Shown piece after piece: positions 43,298-50,428 of a DNA stretch of 50,428 nt; position 1 is the first letter of the stretch; each line of letters begins with the position of its first letter. The position numbers and the translations under genes are program-made. The notes beneath the pieces were generated by a model, which was not told where the DNA came from, did no database searches, and saw nothing but the letters and a program-made list of their open reading frames with translations. The stretch covers positions 1 to 50,428 of the forward strand of contig JAJRQV010000098.1 in the NCBI GenBank assembly GCA_024280035.1. Direction: 5' to 3'. Origin of the DNA: Campylobacterales bacterium. GTDB taxonomy: Bacteria; Campylobacterota; Campylobacteria; Campylobacterales; Sulfurimonadaceae.

Positions 43298-43573
43298 TTG
43301 TCTGATTTACTTGATGAAATTGATTCTGTTGAAACCCTTTCTAAACGTTATCTTGGCTTAAGCTGGCAAAAACTTGGGCTTTTAGCTCTTGGTGTTATTA
43401 TCTCTGGTATTTATATCGGTATTATTCTTTTTGGTGAAAATTCCTTACAAGTTCTTTTAAATCTTGAAGAGTATGAGGTTTTTTTACAAGATGAAGTGAC
43501 TCATCTTAAGGCTGAAAATGCCTCTTTACAAAAAGAACTTTTTGAATTAAAAGAGCTTGACCCCGATAATTAA
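43298..43573 (+). CDS. small FtsB/DivIC-like membrane protein
   Basis: Start chosen at TTG 43298, five bases after the strong site GGAGG; the frame opens earlier at 43241 but that part is not protein-like. The 91-residue product has one membrane helix (LGLLALGVIISGIYIGIILF) and a short coiled coil (LQDEVTHLKAENASLQKELFELKEL). This matches the septum-formation-initiator (FtsB/DivIC) plan, and its place between eno and the AMIN gene is conserved in this group. A divisome role is inferred. Confidence 0.75.
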   Translation: MSDLLDEIDSVETLSKRYLGLSWQKLGLLALGVIISGIYIGIILFGENSLQVLLNLEEYEVFLQDEVTHLKAENASLQKELFELKELDPDN

Positions 43574-43614
43574 AAAAAACTGTATAATGTTATAAATGAC
43601 AATATAGGTTGCTT

Positions 43615-44223
43615 ATGCGTATAATTTTATTTCTATTTTTAGCGATTTCACTTTTTGGACGAGATAACCCTTTTTTCCCTGCTGACCCAAATAAAGAAAA
43701 GGTGTATACTAGTAATCGTATAGAAAAACTTCGGCCTTATACAACAGAAAAGATTTTATTTCCCAATTCTGCACGTGTGATAAAGGGCATAATCATTCGT
43801 TATCAAAACTTAGATGGTTCTATTGCAGATGCAAAAGTAGGGCTAAATTCTGAGATTGATTGGCATGAACCTTTTATTATCTCTCATAAACGTCCCTCTC
43901 AAGTGCAGGCAGAAACAAAGATAAAGACCAAAATTGTTAAAACAAAATATGTAGATTTTATTATAAGCAAAGATAAAATTAATGTAAAAACATCAGATAA
44001 ACTTTTAGAAAACTTTTTACTCACGAATCCGCATAGAGTTGTTATGGATTTTAAACGAAACACAAGCTTTAAACCACGCACTTATAAACTCAATAAAGCA
44101 CCCTTTTCAAAAATACGAATTGGTAATCATGATGGGTATTATCGCGTTGTAATTGAGTTAGATGGGCAGTATCGTTATAAATTAGAGACACGAAAGAAAG
44201 AGTATTCTATTGTTGTCTACTAA
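43615..44223 (+). CDS. exported AMIN-domain protein
   Basis: Start chosen at ATG 43615 (a TTG at 43609 is also in frame). The 202-residue protein has a signal peptide (MRIILFLFLAISLFG) and a C-terminal AMIN-type domain: VDFIISKDKINVKTSDKLLE, NPHRVVMDFKRNTSF, FSKIRIGNHDGYYRVVIELDG. AMIN domains bind the cell wall and guide envelope or division enzymes. It sits between the FtsB-like gene and aroK, overlapping aroK by 14 bp, as in relatives. Confidence 0.78.
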   Translation: MRIILFLFLAISLFGRDNPFFPADPNKEKVYTSNRIEKLRPYTTEKILFPNSARVIKGIIIRYQNLDGSIADAKVGLNSEIDWHEPFIISHKRPSQVQAETKIKTKIVKTKYVDFIISKDKINVKTSDKLLENFLLTNPHRVVMDFKRNTSFKPRTYKLNKAPFSKIRIGNHDGYYRVVIELDGQYRYKLETRKKEYSIVVY

Positions 44224-44707
44224 AATCGTATTAATTGGATTTATGGGTTCAGGTAAGAGTAGTGTTGGACGACGTTTAGCAAAACAAAAGAGTACATTTT
44301 TTTTAGATACAGATGCTTTAATTGAGAGCGCAGAGGGTAAAAGTATTAGTGATATTTTTCATGATGAAGACGAAGCCTATTTTCGTAACTTAGAAGATAA
44401 GACAGTCTCTTGGTTAAAATCGAATGTAAACAAGGCTGTTATCTCTGCTGGCGGTGGAATGCTGGTGCATTGTAAAGAACTAAAAGACTTAGGTACAATT
44501 GTTTATTTAAAGGTTCCTTTTAAAACGATACTCTCTCGTATGACAGTGCAAGAATTAGAAAAAAGACCTCTGTTTAAAGATATCGCTGAGGCAGAAAAAA
44601 CATATAATGAAAGAGATGCTATTTACGAAAAGTTAGCTGATGTAGTCATTGATGCTAATACTACAATAAATACTATTTTAGATAGACTTAATCAAGAAAA
44701 ACTTTAG
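44210..44707 (+). CDS. aroK: shikimate kinase
   Basis: The 165-residue enzyme starts at TTG 44210 inside the end of the AMIN gene. It shows the Walker A GFMGSGKSSVGRRLA, the substrate Asp in FLDTDALIE, YFRNLEDKTV, the ISAGGGML loop and the lid region EKRPLF. It phosphorylates shikimate on the way to chorismate. It ends in TAG, overlapping the facing antiporter stop by 4 bp. Confidence 0.93.
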   Translation: MLSTKIVLIGFMGSGKSSVGRRLAKQKSTFFLDTDALIESAEGKSISDIFHDEDEAYFRNLEDKTVSWLKSNVNKAVISAGGGMLVHCKELKDLGTIVYLKVPFKTILSRMTVQELEKRPLFKDIAEAEKTYNERDAIYEKLADVVIDANTTINTILDRLNQEKL

Positions 44708-45879
44708 GGTTCTTTTTTCATCTTTTTCAGTAATGCTACGGGTGGGTAAATAATCAACTTAATAGCGAGCATAACAATAATAACCTCAAATAGACTGGCT
44801 AAAATAAAAGCATAATAATGAAACTTATCAATAGTGTGTTGGTGATAAGCTAGAGTTGCAATAGCAATTAAAAGGGTTAAAGGCATGGAGTGTGAGAGTG
44901 CTAAAAGAGCAGAGTCTTTTAGTGAAGTGGCTTTTACAAAGACCACAGCAGAGATAAGACGAATACCAATCATTAATACAGTTACCAATAATGCTGTTGA
45001 GATAAGCCCATCAACTTGCAAAGCAGAGAGTTTAAATGAGCTTCCTACATGTACAAAAAAGATAGGGACTAAAAAACCAAAACCATAGGACTCTAGTTTT
45101 TTAGGGAGTTCATATTTATGCTCAAAAAAGGTAGGAATAAACATACCTGCAATAAAAGCACCAAAGGCAAGTTCTAGATTTAGGTACATCATAAGACCTA
45201 AAAATGAAAATAAAATTGCCATGGAGAGCCTAAAATCTTGATCTTTATTATCTGCATGGGGCATAAGTAAAGGGGCGATTTCTGGATACCACCAAAACAG
45301 AACTTTTAGAGCATAAAAGAGTAGGGTAATTATAATCAAGAAAAAGCTCAGTGTAAAAATAGCTTTTAGAAGTTCGTAACCAAAACCTGTATCAAAAGCT
45401 TCTGAGGCTACGGTCAAAATAGCAATAGATACTATCTCTCCAACAGAACCTACAATCATTGCTAAAGGAAGCCAAGAGGTCTCTTTCCCATACTCTTTTT
45501 TAAGTGTTGCAATAAGCCCTACTGAGATAAGTGGTAAGATAACAATAAAAACATTGGAGAGACCAAGATAGAAGGTACTAATAAAAGAGAGTAAATATAA
45601 GAGCAAAAGATAAATAAGGGCACTTCGAAGTAGACTTTTGTCAATCTTTAAAATCTTTTTAATATTAATCTCTGTTCCTGCAATAAACATAAGATATAAA
45701 AATCCAAATTCTGCAACAAGTTCAAAAAGTTTGTGGTTATGTAAAAACCCCATATACGCAAGAGTTGAACCTAATACTATCTCAACAGGAGTGGTAGGGA
45801 GTTTAAAAATTTTAGCAAGAAAAGGAGAGAAGGCGATAATAGCGGAGAGTGTTAATACCAGGCTAATATTTCCTTCCAT
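44704..45879 (-). CDS. CPA2-type cation:proton antiporter
   Basis: The 391-residue protein is all membrane, with about 12 helices. It has features of the Kef/NapA group: LPTTPVEIVLGSTLAYMG near the start, FGFLYLMFIAGTEINIKK, the span LELAFGAFIAGMFIPTFF and GFLVPIFFVHVGSSFKL. It lacks the C-terminal TrkA-N regulatory domains of KefB/KefC. It should exchange Na+ or K+ for protons; which ion cannot be told. bioB lies 9 bp upstream, so the two may be co-transcribed. Confidence 0.85.
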   Translation of the reverse strand: MEGNISLVLTLSAIIAFSPFLAKIFKLPTTPVEIVLGSTLAYMGFLHNHKLFELVAEFGFLYLMFIAGTEINIKKILKIDKSLLRSALIYLLLLYLLSFISTFYLGLSNVFIVILPLISVGLIATLKKEYGKETSWLPLAMIVGSVGEIVSIAILTVASEAFDTGFGYELLKAIFTLSFFLIIITLLFYALKVLFWWYPEIAPLLMPHADNKDQDFRLSMAILFSFLGLMMYLNLELAFGAFIAGMFIPTFFEHKYELPKKLESYGFGFLVPIFFVHVGSSFKLSALQVDGLISTALLVTVLMIGIRLISAVVFVKATSLKDSALLALSHSMPLTLLIAIATLAYHQHTIDKFHYYAFILASLFEVIIVMLAIKLIIYPPVALLKKMKKEP

Positions 45880-45887
45880 AAGAGTCC

Positions 45888-46742
45888 TTATTTATCTTCA
45901 GGATTTTTTGCAATGTGAAGCCCAAGGTTTTTTAACATTTCAAGGTCTTTTGACTTTTCACGACCACGGGTTGTTAAATAGTTACCCACAACAATTGCAT
46001 TCGCTCCTGCTTCAAAGATTTCGGCTTGACGTTCTTTAAACATCATCTCACGACCACCCGCAACCATAATTCTGTCGGCATTAGGAATAATCTTTTTACT
46101 GAGTCGAATTAAGTCAAGTGCCTCATCTGTTGTAAGCTCATTAGCTTTTAAAGGAAGCGCCTTATTATGATGATAGAAGTTAATAGGAACAGAGGTAGGA
46201 TTAAGTGTTGCTAGGGCTTGAAGCATGGAGATTCTATCGTCTTGATTTTCACCCATTCCAAAAATACCACCTGTAATAAGTACCATTCCTGCCTTATTTA
46301 CATTTAAACAGGTCTCATAACGCTCTTGCCAAGAGTGGGTAGTGCAAATCTCTTCATAATAACGCTTTGAGCTCTCTAGATTATGATTATAAGCTTTTAT
46401 TCCAGCCGCTTTAAGTTCAAGCAGTTGAGCTAGTGTAGCGGTACCGTTACAAGCGATTAAGCGTAAACGGGGAACTTCTGCTTTAACGGCTTGAGCAACT
46501 TCTTTAACAAAGTTAATTGTTTTGTCTGTAAGCCCTTTTTGCGCTGTTACAAGACAAAAACCAAGTGCACCTGATGCTTCGGCTGCTTTTGCTTCTTTTA
46601 TGATGTCTTCAATAGGTTTTTGTTTATAACGCTCTATATCGGCAGCGTATTTTACACTTTGTGAACAGAACTTACAGTCTTCATTACAAGTTCCACTGTT
46701 AATATTACAGATAGAACATAAAAATATTTTAGGACTGCTCAT
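45888..46742 (-). CDS. bioB: biotin synthase BioB, lacking one usual cluster ligand
   Basis: The 284-residue radical-SAM protein has the [4Fe-4S] motif CNEDCKFCSQS near residue 19, GFCLVTAQKGL, RLIACNGTA, YNHNLESSKRYYEEICTTHSWQERYETC and VAGGREMMF. It inserts sulfur into dethiobiotin. In most BioB proteins a Cys stands just before or in the phrase xGGIFGxGE (the third Cys ligand of the second, sulfur-donating cluster). Here it reads VLITGGIFGMGEN with no Cys. The other two Cys ligands (FC in GFCLV, AC in IACNG) are present. The other biotin genes are not in the window. Confidence 0.87.
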   Translation of the reverse strand: MSSPKIFLCSICNINSGTCNEDCKFCSQSVKYAADIERYKQKPIEDIIKEAKAAEASGALGFCLVTAQKGLTDKTINFVKEVAQAVKAEVPRLRLIACNGTATLAQLLELKAAGIKAYNHNLESSKRYYEEICTTHSWQERYETCLNVNKAGMVLITGGIFGMGENQDDRISMLQALATLNPTSVPINFYHHNKALPLKANELTTDEALDLIRLSKKIIPNADRIMVAGGREMMFKERQAEIFEAGANAIVVGNYLTTRGREKSKDLEMLKNLGLHIAKNPEDK

Positions 46743-46777
46743 AGTTTGCCTTATTGGATTGTATTTTAATGCCTTTT

Positions 46778-47302
46778 TTAGTCATTATAAAGTCTTTCAT
46801 AGATGATATGTTGTCTTTTCCACTCTTTTGACTTAAGTTTACGTGAATAGTACTCAACTTCGAAGGCACTTTTACTGATAATAAGCATAGCGCACTCACT
46901 TAAGGGTTTATTTCTTGCACAGGCTTCGCCTGGATTAATAAAGAGTGTACCATTTTTAAAGTCCGTTTCAAAAATATGAGTGTGGCCAAAGATGACAACG
47001 TCTGTATCCGGGCTCATATAATAAGGTAAATGCATCAGTTTAAATTTGACATCTTTAATTTGAAAGAGATGGGGTTCTTGAACAAGATTGTAACTGCGAT
47101 GATATTTCACCATATGGGCATCATTATTTCCATAAACTGCAAGATAAGGGATGTTTTTTTCAGCTAGATATTCAAGGACTTCAAGCTCACAAATATCACC
47201 GGCATGAATAAGATATTGTGCTCCATTTTCAATAAGTAAATCAATAACTTTTTTAGCACGACCTACTTTGGAATGGGTATCTGAAAGAATTCCTATTTTC
47301 AT
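46778..47302 (-). CDS. YfcE/MJ0936-type metallophosphoesterase
   Basis: The 174-residue protein has the calcineurin-like metal motifs in order: MKIGILSDTHSKVG, LIHAGDICE, VYGNNDAHM, and FGHTHIFETDFKNGTLFINPGEA. This is the small YfcE/MJ0936 phosphodiesterase family; the natural substrate is not settled. It lies downstream of topA on the same strand after 123 bp that contain a long inverted repeat. Confidence 0.87.
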   Translation of the reverse strand: MKIGILSDTHSKVGRAKKVIDLLIENGAQYLIHAGDICELEVLEYLAEKNIPYLAVYGNNDAHMVKYHRSYNLVQEPHLFQIKDVKFKLMHLPYYMSPDTDVVIFGHTHIFETDFKNGTLFINPGEACARNKPLSECAMLIISKSAFEVEYYSRKLKSKEWKRQHIIYERLYND

Positions 47303-47332
47303 AAAAAGCTTACCTTTTTATGAGAGAAAGGT

Positions 47333-47418
47333 GGAAAAGGAAAGAGGGCAGAGGGCTGGGAAATTATTTTTTTTATTTTTCTTTTGCCTCTTAGCAAAGT
47401 ATCCTCTTTCCTTTTTCC
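47333..47418. repeat. inverted repeat in the topA-phosphoesterase gap
   Basis: GGAAAAGGAAAGAGG (47333-47347) is the near-perfect inverted copy of CCTCTTTCCTTTTTCC (47403-47418); the arms differ by one inserted base. The loop of about 55 bp contains a long T-rich run. It could be a terminator-type structure or a small mobile repeat. Confidence 0.5.
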
Positions 47419-47425
47419 CATGAAA

Positions 47426-49648
47426 CTACGCTTCTTCTTGTGGTGTACGGTTTTTACATTTTGTACACTCATATACTTCATTATTACGATAGGTACGTTT
47501 AGCTAAGGCACCACCACAATCAGGCTCTTCACATTTTTTTAGAGTGGGCTCAAACTTAGAGATAAACTTACAATCAGGGTACTTTTCACATCCCCAAAAG
47601 GCACCACGACGAGAGCGTCTGAAAACAAGTTTTCCACCACAATCAGGACAAGGTACATCAGAAGTAGGTGCATTAGCATCATCAATGGGTTTTGTGTTTT
47701 TACAATCAGGATAAGATGAACAGGCTAAAAATTTACCATTACGGCCATTTTTAATGACCATCTCACTTCCACATTTATCACATTTTTCATCTGTTTTTTC
47801 TGCTTCTGGTCCGGCTGCTGTTTCACCATCTTCTTCAACTTGTTCTGTGTATTTACATTTTGGAAAACCTGAACAGGCGATGAAGTTCCCGTAACGACCA
47901 CCACGAAGAAGAAGCTCTTCTCCACATTTAGGACAGTTTCTTCCTAATGGTTTTGCGAGTTTTTGAGATTTTATTTTCTCTTTACCCTCCGCAATCTTTT
48001 CCATAAAAGGGAAGTAAAATTCATGAAGAACCTTTTGCCAATCCTTACCCTGTTCAGCAATTTCATCAAGTACTTCTTCCATATTTGATGTAAATTCTGC
48101 ACTTACAATATCAGCAAAATGTTCTTCTAGCATGACAGTAACTTTAAAAGCGACCTCAGTAGGAATAATTTGACGTTTTTCAATATCAATGTACATACGT
48201 GCTTGAAGTGTAGAGATAGTTGGTGCATAGGTTGATGGTCGACCAATTCCTTCGGCTTCAAGTTTTTTAATTAAAGAAGCTTCTGAGTATCGAGAAGGAG
48301 GTTCTGTAAAGGGTTGTTCTGTTTTAAGTGAGCTTAACTCTGCAGATTCACCCTCTTTTAAAATAGGAAGAAGTTTATCTTTGTCATCTGTACCCATTAC
48401 CTTATAAAAACCATCAAATACTAATTTACGCCCATTGGCTTTAAATTCAGAACTTTCAGTCTTAAAGATAATACTTTGCTGTTCAAACTGTGCATCTGTC
48501 ATTTGACAAGCAAGGAAACGATTATAAATAAGTGTGTAGAGTTTTAATTCATCAGGTTTAAGATAATCTTTGGCAATAAAAGGTGTAAAAGAGAGCATTG
48601 TAGGACGAATAGCCTCATGTGCTTCTTGTGCACCTTTTGCTTTTTTAACATAAGACTTTGACTCTTTTGGTAAGTACTTGTCACCATAATGTGTAGCAAT
48701 GTGCTCACGTGCCGCTTCAACGGCTTCTGCTGCCATATTAAGTGAATCTGTTCTCATATAAGTAATTACACCTGAAGTTCCTTCAGTTGTTTTAACACCC
48801 TCGTAAAGCGTTTGTGCAATGATCATCGTTCTTTTGGGAGAAAGAGAGAGTTTAGATGAAGCAGTTTGTTGAAGGGTAGAAGTCATAAATGGTGGGGGTG
48901 TAGATGTTTTACGCTTTTTAGTCTCAATAGAAGCAACAGTAAAGTCTTCACCTTTAAGGGTTTCTACAATTGCCTTAGCATCTTTCTCATTGTTTATTGA
49001 GAGTTTATTCATCTTCTCATTTTTGTAGGTATGAAAGGTAGCATCAATTGTTTTATTAAAGATAGAGTCAATTGACCAGTATTCTTGAGGAATAAAGGCT
49101 TTAATCTCACGCTCTTTATCAACAATGATTTTAAGAGTTGAGGATTGAACACGACCTCCTGAAAGACCTTTTTGGATTTTAGAAGCTAATAAAGGAGAGA
49201 GTTTATACCCTACAATACGGTCAAGAAGACGACGGGTTTGTTGTGCATTTACCATATCCATATCAACCGTACGTGCATCTTCTAAGGCGTGGGCAATCGC
49301 CGTTTTTGTAATCTCATGGAAAACAATACGGGGCAGTGTTGCAGGATCTTTTTTAATGGCATGGGCAATATGCCAACCAATAGCCTCACCCTAGCGATCC
49401 TCATCGGTCGCGATATAGATGGTATCTGCTTTTTTTGCAAGATCTCTAATCTTTTTAACCGTAGGGGCATTCTCTTTGGCAACTGAATACTCAGGAGTAA
49501 GACTATTATCTTCTCCCACTTTAATTCCAAAACGTGACTTAGGTAGATCACGGATGTGACCTTTAGAAGCGATCACTTCATAATCCTTACCTAAAAAGTT
49601 TTTAATGGTTCGTGCTTTTGCTGGTGATTCCACAATGATTAAATTCAA
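47426..49648 (-). pseudogene. topA: topA (DNA topoisomerase I), interrupted by an in-frame TAG
   Basis: The frame starts at TTG 49648 after AAGGTAAG and reads NLIIVESPAKARTIKNFLG, the Toprim domain. At 49391-49393 codon 86 is TAG in the phrase ATDEDR*GEAIGWHIA, where family members have Glu; DxDREGE is the Toprim metal motif, and GAG to TAG is a single G-to-T change. The frame then stays open for over 650 codons, keeping the active Tyr in GVITYMRTDS and four C4 zinc-ribbon repeats at the C-terminus (CPKCGEEL, CDKCGSEM, CPDCGGKL, CEEPDCGG). The full length would be 740 residues. TopA is normally essential, so a true null is unlikely. Confidence 0.88.
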
Positions 49649-49787
49649 TGCTTACCTTTTGTCTATACTATATATATGAAATTTGTAATTAATTTCGAAA
49701 GTGTAACAAAAAAAAAGAAGAATCACATAAAAGTTTTAAATTAGCGTATCACTTTCTTATCAAATTGTAAAAATTACTGTTTTTAAC

Positions 49788-49814
49788 TAAAGCTTTTTTT
49801 AGAGCTGTCGATAA
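49788..49814 (+). promoter_or_regulatory. sigma-28 (FliA) promoter of the flagellin gene
   Basis: TAAAGC (49788-49793) and CGATAA (49809-49814) are separated by 15 bp, matching the sigma-28 pattern TAAA-N15-CGATAA. Transcription would start about 55 bp before the flagellin ATG. A ribosome binding site (AAAAGGAT) lies before the start. Confidence 0.75.
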
Positions 49815-49879
49815 TACTAATAACAGCAAGGATGCTGAACAAAAAATAGAAGCACTCGCTTCAGATAAAAGGATTTATC

Positions 49880-50428
49880 ATGGGTTTTAGAATTAATACA
49901 AACATTGCGGCACTTACCGCACAAAGAAATGCTACACAAACGAATCTTGCGTTAGATAGTAGTCTCCAAAAGTTAAGTTCAGGTTTAAGAATTAATAATG
50001 CAGCAGATGATGCAGCAGGTATGACAATTGCCGACAGCTTACGTTCACAAGCCAATGGTCTTGGACAAGCGATTAATAATGCAAATGATGGTATTGGTGT
50101 TGTTCAAACAGCTGATGGTGCTCTTTCTGAGTATATTGGTATTGTTGATTCAATTCGTACCAAATCAATTCAAGCAGCGTCTGATGGTCAAAGTTCAGAT
50201 TCACGTGCCGCTATTCAAGCTGATATTGATCGTCTTTTAGAAGAGGCTCAAAATATTGCAGCGACTACGTCTTTTAATGGTAGTACACTTCTGAATGGTT
50301 CTTTTGAAAATAAAGCATTTCATATTGGTGCATATTCAGGTGAAACAGTAAATATCTCTATTGGAGATACACAGACTGCAGCAGTTTCTGAATTTGCCTT
50401 AATTGATGCAACAGGAGCTGCTACAGCA
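49880..50428 (+). CDS. flagellin (N-terminal part; runs off the window)
   Basis: The open frame codes for 183 residues and has no stop before the window ends. It starts [20 protein letters not shown] and shows the conserved flagellin N-terminal helices: [58 protein letters not shown], and [10 protein letters not shown]. It forms the flagellar filament after export by the system to which FliQ belongs. The sigma-28 promoter supports late-class expression. Whether it is the flaA or flaB type cannot be told from the N-terminus. Confidence 0.93.
   Translation, partial: MGFRINTNIAALTAQRNATQTNLALDSSLQKLSSGLRINNAADDAAGMTIADSLRSQANGLGQAINNANDGIGVVQTADGALSEYIGIVDSIRTKSIQAASDGQSSDSRAAIQADIDRLLEEAQNIAATTSFNGSTLLNGSFENKAFHIGAYSGETVNISIGDTQTAAVSEFALIDATGAATA

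Noticed and set aside
47299-47481. 60-codon minus-strand frame between topA and the phosphoesterase gene
   Set aside because: It lies on the inverted repeat and the topA 3' end in another frame and has only basic low-complexity sequence.
3488-49648. Reassignment of UAG/UAA as sense codons
   Set aside because: Genuine genes in the window end in TAA and TAG, a normal RF1 is present, and the expected residues at interrupted sites differ (Ser, Glu), so one new meaning cannot fit.

Overview
The window is AT-rich DNA from a flagellated, sulfur-oxidising Campylobacterota (epsilonproteobacterial) bacterium, probably close to Sulfurimonas/Sulfurovum. This placement is inferred from gene content and order: soxXYZAB, an Opr-type porin, a futalosine-route MqnD, the run recA-eno-ftsB-like-AMIN-aroK, a CcoG assembly factor, and an epsilon-type flagellin behind a sigma-28 promoter. 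No rRNA, tRNA, CRISPR array, prophage or complete insertion sequence was seen.

Layout. 1-978 has no convincing gene; it holds hairpins, an orphan terminator and dispersed palindromic repeats with DnaA-box-like cores. 979-6452 holds a FadL-type outer-membrane protein and small envelope proteins (two-repeat DUF302-like, lipoproteins, PAS, SH3). 5988-17101 is a sulfur-oxidation island. It runs DsrE-like protein, DUF302-like protein, separate Cache sensor, OmpR-type regulator and histidine kinase, then soxX-Y-Z-A-B, an Opr porin, a thioredoxin-fold protein and a second DsrE-like protein. The same pair of 11-bp direct repeats lies before the first gene of the regulatory operon and before soxX, so the regulator plausibly controls both. 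17287-49648 is mostly core metabolism: prfA, rpsT, glmM, lspA, aroC, rnc, lapB-like, ccoG, purM, cdsA, dxr, tsaD, tpx, murB, fliQ, mqnD, recA, eno, aroK, an antiporter, bioB, a phosphoesterase and topA. Inserted among them are a very unusual NCS1-permease/Cys-rich/PAS/GGDEF/EAL fusion of 1210 residues and an HDOD signalling protein. The window ends inside a flagellin gene.

The oddest global property is that five otherwise intact genes (a lipoprotein gene, soxA, soxB, lspA, topA) each carry one in-frame UAA or UAG while the reading frame continues with clearly conserved sequence. lspA and topA are normally essential. The same stop codons end genuine genes here, and the lost residues differ (Ser in LspA, Glu in TopA), so a simple code change does not fit. 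The two cases where the original codon can be guessed are C-to-A / G-to-T changes. Sequencing or amplification error, a damaged population consensus, or partial suppression should be separated before any biological reading.

Several convergent gene pairs have their stop codons inside perfect or near-perfect hairpins that look like compact bidirectional terminators.
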